Shown here one piece after another: positions 54,492 through 63,562 of a stretch of DNA of 64,000 bases. Both the position numbers and the translations under genes were made by a program. Every line of letters begins with the position of its first letter. The stretch's first letter is position 1. The stretch spans positions 1 through 64,000 of the forward strand of contig NZ_CAJHBR010000014.1 of assembly GCF_904846695.1 (NCBI RefSeq), given 5' to 3'. This stretch comes from Psychrobacter urativorans (GTDB taxonomy: Bacteria; Pseudomonadota; Gammaproteobacteria; Pseudomonadales; Moraxellaceae). Below the pieces are notes generated by a model. It saw only the letters and a program-made list of their open reading frames with translations. It was not told the DNA's origin and did no database searches.

Positions 54492-54620
54492 GGTTTTTAA
54501 CCCAGCAAGATGTACGGATCGAACTTAAAGTCTGGATTAAAGCAGAATTTCCGCTCAGTGTAGTATGGGGTGATTTTTTTAGCTTAATTATTAATTCGCT
54601 GGGTTAAAAACCCAGCCTAC
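54484..54620. mobile_element. MITE-like element with 23-bp terminal inverted repeats
   Basis: The left end 54484-54506 is the exact reverse complement of the right end 54598-54620; each contains the inner hairpin GCTGGGTT-AACCCAGC. The 91 bases between have no coding frame. The size (137 bp), perfect ends and absence of a gene fit a miniature inverted-repeat element moved by a transposase encoded elsewhere. No clear target duplication is visible. Its right end lies three bases beyond the ancestral stop of the SEL1-repeat gene. Confidence 0.75.
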
Positions 54621-54623
54621 GCG

Positions 54624-55624
54624 CTAATTCAATTCTCGGTAAGCCTCGCACCCGCGCTCTTCTTGATTCTCACAAGCTTTACCAAATCACTTTATAGCCT
54701 TGGTCTTATCCTGGTCTAAACCCTTGCCATCATAGTACATTTTACCAAGCCTAAATTGCGCAATTCCTTCTTGCATACCAGCTGCTTCTGTATACCATTC
54801 AAACGCCTTCTTATAATTCTGCTTAACACCTCGACCCTCTTCATACATAGACCCGACAGTATATTGCGAAAATGTATTGCCTTGCTCGGCTGCCTTTTCG
54901 TACCATTGAAATGCTTTTTTGTCGTCTTTAAGCACACCTTTTCCTTCATCATAAATTATACCAAGAGCTTTTTGAGAATTAAGGTCGCCTTGCTCAGCAG
55001 CTTTTCGATACCATTCAACTGCTTGATTGAAATCTTGAGAAACGCCTAAACCGCTAGCGTACATCCAACCAACAAAATATTGAGAATTTTCATTACCTTG
55101 ATAACCTGCTCTCTTGAACCATATAAGTGCATTGGTATAACTTTGAGTGACACCTTCACCAAAATAATAAGCTAAACCGACGCTTTTTTGTGCATCACTA
55201 AAACCTTGGTTAGCTGCGCTCTGATACCATTTAAATGCTTTAGCCTTATCCTTAGATACACCTATACCTTTATCATATGCTTCTGCAAGTTTGTACTGAG
55301 CCTCTACAAGCCCCTGATTAGCTGCTTTCTCAAACCACTCAAATGCCTTTTTATCATCCCTAGGAATACCTTCATTATCAAAATCGTCTCCAACATAGTT
55401 GTCTAACCCTTCAAGCCTGTTAGCCATTCTAATCATATCTCGTCTATTACCCTGACCTTCATAATACATAGTTGCAAGACCAAGTTGAGCATAAGCATTA
55501 CCTTGCTTTGCTTTGCTAAAGATTCAACTGTTTGAAAGTATGTTGCCATAGAAGGAAGTGCAACTCCCAATGAGAACACTATGACTACAATTCTGTAAAA
55601 GGAAATATTTTTTAAAATTTTCAT
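54624..55624 (-). pseudogene. SEL1-repeat (TPR-like) exported protein, broken by frameshift and nonsense change
   Basis: The ATG at 55622-55624 starts a signal peptide (cleavage near LPSMA) and VESLAKQ. The frame is then lost in a repeated TTTGC tract (55502-55516). The continuing frame (55469 to 54687) holds about six SEL1 repeats of 36 residues, for example QGLVEAQYKLAEAYDKGIGV. It ends at a TGA (54687-54689) where homologues have Trp. Beyond it the frame continues FGKACENQEERGCEAYRELN, the usual SEL1 tail, to a TAG at 54624-54626. Removing one 5-base unit restores the first join exactly. SEL1 proteins are periplasmic or cytoplasmic scaffolds; this one is probably inactive or phase-off. Confidence 0.85.
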
Positions 55625-55682
55625 TATAGTTTCTCGTCCTTAGAAGCATTATTATGATGAAATATTTAATAAAATAAGAACC

Positions 55683-56621
55683 TTAACCACGTGGATGATG
55701 TTCAGCATGAAGCCTTTGCAATCTAGCAGTCGCCACATGAGTATAAATTTGGGTAGTCGATAAATCACTATGCCCTAGTAATAACTGTACGCTACGCAGA
55801 TCTGCACCATGATTGAGTAGATGGGTGGCAAAGGCGTGGCGTAAAGTATGCGGAGACAAATCTTTATCGATACTGGCAATTTTGGCGTACTTCTTAATCA
55901 AATACCAAAAGTTTTGCCGGGTCATATAGCCCCCTTGCGCCGTCAAAAACACTGCTTGGCAATTACCTGCTTTTAAATGAGCGATTAGGTCGCTACGACC
56001 ATGAGTTAAATAATCCTCAAGGGCATCAGCGGCATATTCACCTAACGGTACTAAACGGGTTTTATTACCTTTACCAGTGATTTGTAGCCAGCCGGCATTT
56101 AAGTTGACTTGTTCTATTGATAAATTGACCAGTTCGCTGACTCGTAGACCACAAGCATAGAGCACCTCTAACATAGCCTTATCGCGCAGTCCCAGTGAAG
56201 TGCTGCTATCAGGCGCAGCTAGTAAGTTGTCGACATTAGCTTCCGACAAGTCTTTGGGTAGGGGACGGCCAATCTTCGGGGTTTTTATACGCTCGCAGGG
56301 ATTATCTTCACGTAAGTTACTAGCGATCATCCATAGATAGAACTGACGTAGGCTGGAGAGCATACGGGCTTGAGTGCGTGGGGTTTTGCCCTCGACGGCC
56401 AGCACAGATAAGCAATGCAGCACGTCATCAGACAGCCAGCGAGTCAGGGCGCTATGACTAGTTTGTTCACAAGAGCGCAGATCACGGACATAAGCATTAC
56501 GGGTGCGTGTCGCTAAACCACGCGCCAGCATCGCTTGACGAAATTCAGTGATATAAGTCGGTTCATCATCTACGGCTAGCGCTTTTGGTTGGCGCTGCTG
56601 TACAGCGCGATCACGGCTCAT
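55683..56621 (-). CDS. xerD: Site-specific tyrosine recombinase XerD
   Basis: With XerC it resolves chromosome dimers at dif under FtsK control. The N-terminal SAM-like domain covers residues 20-105 and the catalytic domain the rest. It has the R in YACGLRVSELVNL, Lys in ITGKGNKTRLVPLG, the HTLRHAFATHLLNHGADLR box, His in LLGHSDLSTTQ and the nucleophile Tyr in IYTHV. The C-terminal part (MTRQNFWYLIKKYA, EHHPRG end) is XerD- rather than XerC-like. At 312 residues it is slightly longer than E. coli XerD, with an extra 15 or so residues at the N-terminus. Monocistronic. Confidence 0.92.
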   Translation of the reverse strand: MSRDRAVQQRQPKALAVDDEPTYITEFRQAMLARGLATRTRNAYVRDLRSCEQTSHSALTRWLSDDVLHCLSVLAVEGKTPRTQARMLSSLRQFYLWMIASNLREDNPCERIKTPKIGRPLPKDLSEANVDNLLAAPDSSTSLGLRDKAMLEVLYACGLRVSELVNLSIEQVNLNAGWLQITGKGNKTRLVPLGEYAADALEDYLTHGRSDLIAHLKAGNCQAVFLTAQGGYMTRQNFWYLIKKYAKIASIDKDLSPHTLRHAFATHLLNHGADLRSVQLLLGHSDLSTTQIYTHVATARLQRLHAEHHPRG

Positions 56622-56830
56622 AAGACAATACTCAGTGGGTGTAAAGACAAAATAGCATAGCTAAGGGCTTTAGAAGATTATCACTTAGCTATACTAATAA
56701 CACTAATGATGCATCGATGCTCAGCATGTTAATAGAGAATCGATAGCGTATTTATCCTACTTTAGGAAAATTTTGTTAGATAGTATTTGCTAGATAGTAT
56801 TTATGTTTTTTATAGTTTGTCACTGAGACT

Positions 56831-58084
56831 CTACGCAGGTTGCAAGCACCATAGTGAAGTAACTTCGCTACTGCGTGCAGCAAATAATGGATCAGTGTCG
56901 TCTTGACTACGGCCATGCTTAGGACGAGTATCGAGACGATACTTCACTGCTAAACCGGCAGCTACAAACCAGCCTAATAACTCATCACGTGTTCGCAATT
57001 GCAAATGCTCCGCTAAGTCCGACAGAATCAGCCACACCTCTCCTTGCGCAGCTAAGTGCTGTTTTGCACCCTGCAAAAACCCACGCAACATCGCACTATT
57101 AGCATCATAGACTGCATATTCTAATGGTGAGCTTGGCTTAGCGGGTAACCAAGGGGGATTACAGACAATCAGATTGGCCAAAGGTGCCGCAGTAGGGAAC
57201 AAATCTGCTTGTTGCAATTGCACATTAGATAATCCTAAGCGCGTAAAGTTGTCACTGGCACAAGCCATAGCGCGCGGATTTAAGTCCGTCGCAATCACTT
57301 GCTTTAATCCGCGCTGCGCTAAGATAATAGCTAGTAAGCCTGTGCCGCTACCAATGTCAAAGGCCACATCACAACTAGCTGGCAGTGGGGCGTCGAGTAA
57401 TAGCTGCACATACTCATGACGGGTTGGAGCAAAGACCCCATAATGCGGAAAAATCGATAAGTCCAAGCCCTTAATTGGGACTCCTTTGGCCCGCCACTGT
57501 GCTGCCCCTAAAGCACCTTGCAGGTCACGAAACGATAATAAGCAAGGTTCATCTAGCTCACCAAAAGCAGCGGTACAAGCAGCTGTCATATCAGGGGCCC
57601 GACGTAGCTGGCTGCTATAACCTGGAGCAAGCTCTAATAGCAAACGGCTTAATATTCGTGAGCGCTGGGCTTGGGCTTGGCGTTGCTGATGAAACAAGTT
57701 GGGTATCTGTTTTGCTGTTGCTAAGGATTGGTTTGTAGTGTCATCAGCATTATCAGCCGCAGTAGCGGCTTTGCTGGTTTTGCGCTGTTCAGAACGCTTA
57801 TTAGTGCGCTCAATACGCCGAGTGAGCGCTTGTAGTAATTGTCGGGCATTATGAAAGTCACCATTCCATAGCAGTGAAGTGCCTTCGCAAGCTAAACGGT
57901 AAGCCTGATCTGCGGTAGTCTTATCATCAACCAACACAATACGTGCAGGCGGTAGCTGATTGCTCTCAGATAACCAGCGAGCACTGCGTGAGTTTTGGTT
58001 TTGTTGCCAATGCACATACTGCTTTTCTGTTGCTAACACGCGGCCTACCTTTAACTGGTGAATGATGTATTGTCTATAGCGCAC
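56831..58084 (-). CDS. SAM-dependent methyltransferase, 417 residues
   Basis: The C-terminal half is a class I methyltransferase: DIGSGTGLLAIILAQRG near residue 242 binds SAM, and LIVCNPPWLPAKPSSPLEYA near 308 is the N-P-P-W catalytic motif of N5-glutamine or nucleic-acid amino methylases. The N-terminal ~200 residues contain a Gln/Arg-rich charged stretch and resemble no domain I can name. The substrate is unknown; rRNA or a protein glutamine is plausible. It stands upstream of xerD in the same direction but separated by 200 bp. Confidence 0.78.
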   Translation of the reverse strand: MRYRQYIIHQLKVGRVLATEKQYVHWQQNQNSRSARWLSESNQLPPARIVLVDDKTTADQAYRLACEGTSLLWNGDFHNARQLLQALTRRIERTNKRSEQRKTSKAATAADNADDTTNQSLATAKQIPNLFHQQRQAQAQRSRILSRLLLELAPGYSSQLRRAPDMTAACTAAFGELDEPCLLSFRDLQGALGAAQWRAKGVPIKGLDLSIFPHYGVFAPTRHEYVQLLLDAPLPASCDVAFDIGSGTGLLAIILAQRGLKQVIATDLNPRAMACASDNFTRLGLSNVQLQQADLFPTAAPLANLIVCNPPWLPAKPSSPLEYAVYDANSAMLRGFLQGAKQHLAAQGEVWLILSDLAEHLQLRTRDELLGWFVAAGLAVKYRLDTRPKHGRSQDDTDPLFAARSSEVTSLWCLQPA

Positions 58085-58185
58085 AGCTAGCTTACTTCTA
58101 TATGTGACGCCCTAATTTAAGTGCGCCATAGCTAGCATTTATTACCTTAAATATCGGCAAGTTAATAAGCGCTAAATAGTAACTA

Positions 58186-58446
58186 TTAAGCGCTCTTTTT
58201 CTTTACTAGATAGCGATAAGTTGGTGTGGTATCTAAGGTTTCTTTATGCACAAGCGTATGACCCAAATGGCGACAAAAATTAGGAATATCGCGAGTGGTT
58301 GCCGGATCAGTGGCGAGTATTTCGATAATATCACCAGCATCAGCTTTACGGATAGTTTTATGTAGCAGCATCACCGGCTCAGGGCATATCAGCCCTTTAG
58401 TGTCCAAATGATGGTCAATAGCAGTGTCGGGGCTTAGAGTTGTCAT
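58186..58446 (-). CDS. tusA: Sulfur carrier protein TusA
   Basis: An 86-residue sulfurtransferase that takes persulfide from IscS and passes it on for tRNA thiouridine. The active Cys21 lies in GLICPEPVMLLHKTIRK, with the CPxP pattern. The C-terminal RDIPNFCRHLGHTLV strand-helix is typical. It is about 100 bp downstream of the small membrane protein gene, possibly co-transcribed. Confidence 0.9.
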   Translation of the reverse strand: MTTLSPDTAIDHHLDTKGLICPEPVMLLHKTIRKADAGDIIEILATDPATTRDIPNFCRHLGHTLVHKETLDTTPTYRYLVKKKSA

Positions 58447-58554
58447 AGTTTTAGTATTACAAATTAATTAGAGTAAATAAGTTTAGAAACTATTGTATAG
58501 CTGAATTTTTTCAACTAATAGCATTATTGACTAATAGTATTGTTAGCTAGTATT

Positions 58555-59025
58555 TTATAGCCCTTCTTCAGTATCTTCGAGCTCATCTTGCAAGGCTAAA
58601 AAATCAAAAAATCGCTTAAAGTTAGACTTGAATAAAAACGCAACGCCAAGCCAGCAAGACAGTCCTAACCAGGCGGTATCTGCAAAGATCAAGCCACCGA
58701 TAAGTATGATAGTAGATACCCCGATGCTCATAATAACCATCGACGCTTGACTAAGTCGATAGCGATAGATAACCAACGCATCATAAAGGGTGATGGGGAT
58801 AGTAAGGGCGATCAGCGCATAAGGTAGATTAAAAAATAGCCGATATAGCAGGGCGCTGTCATGGAACATCTTGATGCTAGCAATAGTGCCAAACACCATA
58901 AAAGCGATAATCGCTGTGTACAGCAAATAGATCGCTATTTGATTGGCCCGTTGTGCGCCTTTGATGCGAGCTATGGCAAGTGGGGCAAAGCCATGCTGGG
59001 TTGCTTGCTCTGAAACAGTAGGCAT
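58555..59025 (-). CDS. Hypothetical four-helix membrane protein
   Basis: A 156-residue protein that I do not recognise. After ~28 polar residues there are four hydrophobic segments (about 30-52, 62-84, 95-117, 120-140), and an acidic C-terminal tail (ELEDTEEGL). No conserved catalytic residues can be picked out. It lies between ruvX and tusA in a run of leftward genes and may be co-transcribed with them. Confidence 0.65.
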   Translation of the reverse strand: MPTVSEQATQHGFAPLAIARIKGAQRANQIAIYLLYTAIIAFMVFGTIASIKMFHDSALLYRLFFNLPYALIALTIPITLYDALVIYRYRLSQASMVIMSIGVSTIILIGGLIFADTAWLGLSCWLGVAFLFKSNFKRFFDFLALQDELEDTEEGL

Positions 59026-59109
59026 AATTATTAGCAGTTTATCCGGTTAAGTAATGAGGCTTTAAAAGCTAGCTTGTCGTTCTATTAATCGGCGTTATTG
59101 GTCGCTCTA

Positions 59110-59628
59110 TTACTCAGCCTTAATAGTATCAATCGCCAGCGCACTATCAGGATCAGTGAAGTAAGTAGATAGCAGGATACAAGCAGAAATGTCGTCAATA
59201 GGATCGCGCTCATGCTTAATCCAGCCTTGTTCCCAAGCTATCTCACGTGCTCCTACTGAGGTCAAGCGCTCGTCACACATTTTTACCGTCACTGGCAAAT
59301 GTTGCTCGACTAACCGATGCGCCAAGCGCCGGGCAAACTTATTCGCACGCTTGGACAGCATAGAGCTACTGCCATCCATATTTAATGGCAAACCAACAAT
59401 GACTTGGGTCACGCCCCAAACTTTTATAATTCCTAATAGGTTATCCCAATCAGGTTGGCCATTGTTCATCACTAAAATATCAAAAGCTCTGGCGGTCTCA
59501 GTAATAGTATTACCAAGCGCCATACCCATCTTTTTGACTCCATAATCCAAGCCTAAAACCAAATGGGGCTTAATAGCAGAGACATCTACACGTTGATCGA
59601 TTGTTTCGGCGAGCACATTACTATCCAA
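59110..59628 (-). CDS. ruvX: Holliday junction resolvase-like RuvX/YqgF
   Basis: A 172-residue RNase H-fold nuclease. It starts with VLGLDYGVKKMGMALGN (catalytic Asp), has VIVGLPLNMDGSSSMLSKRA, CDERLTSV (catalytic Glu) and DDISACILLSTYF (third acid). YqgF trims the 5' end of pre-16S rRNA in E. coli and was named as a junction resolvase. It follows yqgE after about 125 bp in the same direction; yqgE-ruvX is a common pair. Confidence 0.92.
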   Translation of the reverse strand: MDSNVLAETIDQRVDVSAIKPHLVLGLDYGVKKMGMALGNTITETARAFDILVMNNGQPDWDNLLGIIKVWGVTQVIVGLPLNMDGSSSMLSKRANKFARRLAHRLVEQHLPVTVKMCDERLTSVGAREIAWEQGWIKHERDPIDDISACILLSTYFTDPDSALAIDTIKAE

Positions 59629-59754
59629 AGGGCAGTCCTACGTTTCTATTCTTACTATTATTAGTTGAATGCAAGTCAGTTTAACTTACTTTTGCTAGCT
59701 GACATCAGCTATTTGGCAGTATCAATGGCGGCAATAGCTATTTTTATTGTTACC

Positions 59755-60318
59755 TCAGGCATGACCGATATCACTACTGAGGTAGTCAAAGTTAACGCCG
59801 ATCTTATCAGCAGCTAAATGCCAACGCTCATCAAAGGGGGTATCGAATAATAGGGTTAAATCAGCAGGGCAGACTAACCAGTCGCCATTGTTTAGCTCTT
59901 GCTCTAATTGCTTTCTGCCCCAGCTGGCATGACCTAAGCACAGCTGATAATGCCCGACCCCTTGACCAGCAGCAATACGCTTGAGAATATCTTGACTAGT
60001 AGTAATGCAGACATTCTCTGATATAGCGAATGAAGAGGCCCAATCAGGTTGACCAGTATGCAGTACAAAACCAATCTCAGGATACATAGGGCCACCTTCT
60101 AAGGCCAAGTCATCCATCACCTGTAAGTCAGTGACTTCAATATCTAAGTCTTCCAGCAGTTTACCCACACGAGACTGCTCAAGCGGACGATTGACCATCA
60201 AACCTAAGGCTCCATGCTTGTCATGACGACAAATATAGATCAGCGCTTGTTCAAACCTGGGGTCTGACAATTCTGGTGCTGCAATTAAGAAGTGATGAGT
60301 CAAATTGGCTTTAGACAT
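59755..60318 (-). CDS. yqgE: YqgE/AlgH family protein
   Basis: A 187-residue cytoplasmic protein of unknown biochemical role. The family blocks [27 protein letters not shown] (start), [11 protein letters not shown] and the late [16 protein letters not shown] are present. The ATG at 60318 gives the expected [10 protein letters not shown] start; a GTG four codons earlier is possible. First of a leftward run with ruvX. Confidence 0.9.
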   Translation of the reverse strand: MSKANLTHHFLIAAPELSDPRFEQALIYICRHDKHGALGLMVNRPLEQSRVGKLLEDLDIEVTDLQVMDDLALEGGPMYPEIGFVLHTGQPDWASSFAISENVCITTSQDILKRIAAGQGVGHYQLCLGHASWGRKQLEQELNNGDWLVCPADLTLLFDTPFDERWHLAADKIGVNFDYLSSDIGHA

Positions 60319-60480
60319 AAGGACAGGCACAACGTAAGTAAGAGAAGGGAGACACTACTATATGGCGATAGTAACTAATAAATCAACATATGAAATGCTT
60401 GCTCAGCAGTAATCAACCGGCAAGCCGTAGCTTAGCTCAATGCTATTTAGCTAAAGTGAGCCATCTTGGTTATCAGCTAG

Positions 60481-62157
60481 TTATTTAACATCAGTGAGCA
60501 GACTACGAGCGTGATCACGAGTAACATCAGTAATGATCACCCCACCTGACATACGTGCCAGCTCATTCACTTGCGCTTCTTCAGTCAGGATCACCAGCTC
60601 GCTTTGGGTCTGCTCATGATGATGCTTTTGTACTAAAATATGCTGGTGCGCTTGGGCGGCTACTTGCGCTTGATGGGTGATGGCTAGTAGCTGTTGAGTT
60701 TGCCCCAAAGTGCGCAGTAACTCGCCAACCACTTGCGCAGTACCACCACTGATACCGACATCGACTTCATCGAATACTAGCATAGGTTTAGCGGCATTAT
60801 TGTCAGCATTAGTCACTTGTAGTACTTGCATCACTAGCGCCATGCGTGACAGCTCACCACCCGAGGCGATCTTATGCAGCGGTTGCATAGGCATGCCAAC
60901 GTTAGCACTAAACAGCAAATCGATATCATAACAGCCTTGGGCGTTGTACTGAGCTGGGTCTCTAGCAGTGAATACAAACTCACAGCGCGCATTCGGTAAG
61001 GCTAGAGGTTGTAGCTGCGCTACCAACCGATCGCAAACAGTAGGCGCCGCTTTAGTACGCTTAGCATTGAGCTTCTTCGCCAACTGCATATATTGTTGCC
61101 AAGCCTCTTCAATCTGTGCGGCAAGCACATCGCTACTAGGCTCATTTTCTAATAGCTCTAACTGTTGCTGCCAAGCTTTTGCTTCAACAATTAAGTCGTT
61201 CGCTGGCAAGTTGTGCTTACGTGACAAGCGATGACCAAGACTAATCAGGCTATCTAGCTCTTGCAAGCGTTCAGGATCAGGTAGTTGCTGCTCAGCATAG
61301 TCAGAAAGTAATGCAGTCACCTCAGTGATCTGTTGCTGGGCTAAATGCAGCTGCTCTGAGACTTGTCCAAAAGTTTGACTAACACCTATCTGATGATCGC
61401 AAAGCTTGATCGCTTGCCCAAGCAGAGTCATGACGTCAGGCTCATCGGTATCGTTATCGAGCAAGTACAAACCATGACTGGCCTCTTGCATCAAAGCCTC
61501 AATATTAGACAACTCTTCATGCTCTGACTCAATATCATGGTAATCGACACTTAATAGTGGGGCGATATCATTCAATTGGCTGTGCAGCAGTTGGATACGA
61601 TCTTGGCGTTGGGCTTGGCGATTAGCGATATCTTCAGCGCGGCGTTTTAATTGTTGATACTGTTGATAGCTGCTGGCAGTTTGTAATGCTAAATCAGTTA
61701 TCTGCGCCATTTCATCAAGCCACTGCACCACAAATTGCGGCTTAAGTAAGGCTTGTTGGGCGTGTTGACTATGAATATTTACTAGCAAAGCGCCTAAGCT
61801 CTTTAGCTCTGCTAAGCTAACGGGTGTACCGTTAAGCCAAGCTTTTGAGCGACCATTATTACTAAGCTGACGCCGTATTAATATCTCTTGATCATCCAAA
61901 GCCCGCTCATGATCTTTGAACCACTCAGCGACTACGCTATTAGCCGTGACGTCGAATTGGGCATAGATATCAGCATGATCAGCTCCGTGCCTAACCATAG
62001 CACTATCGGCACGTTCGCCTATACACAGTGATAAAGCATCAAGTAATAGCGACTTGCCTGCACCTGTTTCACCAGTGATGACATTGAAGCCTTCGGCAAC
62101 GCTTAACTCATGCTTAGCAATTAGCGCAAACTGGTATAAGGTTAATGATAAAAGCAT
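60481..62157 (-). CDS. recN: DNA repair protein RecN
   Basis: SMC-like ATPase that acts at double-strand breaks. Walker A GETGAGKS (residues 29-36), long coiled coils from about 150 to 370, signature ASGGELSRM, Walker B MLVFDEVDVGISGG and an ITHQAQVAAQA switch. Length 558 is normal. The ATG at 62157 follows a TTG alternative. No LexA-type operator with the E. coli CTGT-N8-ACAG spacing was found upstream by eye. A 760-bp noncoding region separates it from ppnP. Confidence 0.94.
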   Translation of the reverse strand: MLLSLTLYQFALIAKHELSVAEGFNVITGETGAGKSLLLDALSLCIGERADSAMVRHGADHADIYAQFDVTANSVVAEWFKDHERALDDQEILIRRQLSNNGRSKAWLNGTPVSLAELKSLGALLVNIHSQHAQQALLKPQFVVQWLDEMAQITDLALQTASSYQQYQQLKRRAEDIANRQAQRQDRIQLLHSQLNDIAPLLSVDYHDIESEHEELSNIEALMQEASHGLYLLDNDTDEPDVMTLLGQAIKLCDHQIGVSQTFGQVSEQLHLAQQQITEVTALLSDYAEQQLPDPERLQELDSLISLGHRLSRKHNLPANDLIVEAKAWQQQLELLENEPSSDVLAAQIEEAWQQYMQLAKKLNAKRTKAAPTVCDRLVAQLQPLALPNARCEFVFTARDPAQYNAQGCYDIDLLFSANVGMPMQPLHKIASGGELSRMALVMQVLQVTNADNNAAKPMLVFDEVDVGISGGTAQVVGELLRTLGQTQQLLAITHQAQVAAQAHQHILVQKHHHEQTQSELVILTEEAQVNELARMSGGVIITDVTRDHARSLLTDVK

Positions 62158-62923
62158 CAAAGCCTCTCATGATGAGTTACTAATGTCTAATTAGTAGCTA
62201 AAATATTTAGGGTGTTATGCAAAATAATATTACTAAAAAACTTAAGAAAAGATCAGTGCTTTATGGTGTCAAAGCGTGCTAAATACAAATAGGTTTTCTG
62301 TCAGAGTTACTGTAAATTAAGGCAAGAATAAATTTTGCATTAATATACCGTCTACCTTATAAAACATACCGTTCAACCTATATGTTTAGTATCAACCACT
62401 ATAGTCATTAGCCAGTATTCTATAGCTATAAACTAGAAATAGACAGTCATCTAATGGCAACATATAAGCCTTACTATGGTCGATTAGTCCTTGCTAAATC
62501 TACTAAGAAAACTATATTTTTAGTCACACAATAACAAACTTTACAGACGTAATGTGGTAGCATAATCTCACTTAAGCGCAAAATAGTCACATAAATACTT
62601 CAGGTAACCTGTAGTTTAGTAAGCTCTATAAAGCTTATGTAGGTTAACCCTAAAGTCATATTAAGTATATAAAACAGTAACTTAGTTTTGAAAGATAAGA
62701 TATCTAAGTAGCAAATTATATAGACTCTATAACTTAAGCAGTTGCTATATAAAGTTTATTATTACAAACCAGTTGTTATTTTGGAAATAGCCACTCAAGA
62801 TATTTTTTGATTGTAAGAATGATCAGTAGCTACAACTTATTACCAAAGCTGAGTATTAAAACTAAGCATCAAAGCAAGACTTATTTTTTAGTTTAGCATT
62901 AATTATTTGATAAGGAAGCCACT
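62158..62923. other. Long noncoding region between recN and ppnP
   Basis: AT-rich, about 765 bp, holding divergent promoters. No gene, RNA gene, clear operator or array is seen. AAGGAAGCC at 62911-62920 is the ppnP ribosome-binding site. Confidence 0.45.
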
Positions 62924-63259
62924 ATGACAGCGGCACAATTTACTAATGTAACCGTAAACACTCAGGCAAGCATATCGTATGATGGGCGTTGTTCAAGCCA
63001 TACTGTTATGTTCGAAGATGGTCGTCACAAGACTTTAGGCGTTATTCTGCCGTCAGATACCACTGTCGAGCAATATCAATTTAGTACTAATACCTCAGAG
63101 CGTATTGAGATTATCAGCGGAGAGTGTGAAGTCAAAATCAATGGCGACGAAGAGTTTTCTTATTATCGCGCCGGCCAGTCTTTCGTAGTTGAGGGCAACA
63201 GTAGCTTCAATTTACGTACCGAAGAAATCGTACAATATGTCTGCCATTTAGAAGGCTAA
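62924..63259 (+). CDS. ppnP: Pyrimidine/purine nucleoside phosphorylase PpnP (DUF1255, YaiE)
   Basis: A small cupin-fold enzyme that phosphorolyses various nucleosides. The family blocks GRCSSHTVMFEDGRHKTLGVILP, SERIEIISGECEVKI, YRAGQSFVVEGNSSFNLR and the final VQYVCHLEG are seen. It is 111 residues; E. coli PpnP has 94, and the excess is at the N-terminus. Preceded by a good AAGGAAG. Monocistronic. Confidence 0.9.
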   Translation: MTAAQFTNVTVNTQASISYDGRCSSHTVMFEDGRHKTLGVILPSDTTVEQYQFSTNTSERIEIISGECEVKINGDEEFSYYRAGQSFVVEGNSSFNLRTEEIVQYVCHLEG

Positions 63260-63562
63260 CTTTGAGCTTGATTGCTTAAAGGGCCTAGCTACTCTTACTG
63301 GGCTAGCTTAATGGCAAATAATTTTAGTCAAAATAATAAATTAACCAGAAACAAATAGGATTATCATGATCTTGTTTGTTTCTTTTTGATTGGTCTAGAC
63401 TAATAGTCTTAGATTAAGCTATTAAGCTATTAAGCTATTAAGCTATTAAGCTATTAAGCTATTAAGCAGCGCAGCAACTGCAACTTCTAATAGCAGTCGC
63501 AAATTTTTAGCCTCTAGCTTGTGCTACCCTCAATTATAATTTAATCAATCGGCAGAACTATT
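63260..63562. other. Intergenic region between ppnP and rlmB
   Basis: It contains a weak hairpin (AAACAAATAGGA/TCTTGTTTGTTTCT, 63349-63386) that may end ppnP transcription, and the 8-bp array. The rlmB promoter must lie near or after the array. Confidence 0.45.
63413..63467. repeat. 8-bp tandem repeat ATTAAGCT, 6.9 copies
   Basis: Six perfect ATTAAGCT units and a seventh partial unit (ATTAAGC) lie about 95 bp upstream of the rlmB start. A change in copy number alters promoter-region spacing, not a protein. Confidence 0.95.

Noticed and set aside
63413-63467. 8-bp array as a CRISPR
   Set aside because: Units are contiguous with no spacers, and there are no cas genes.
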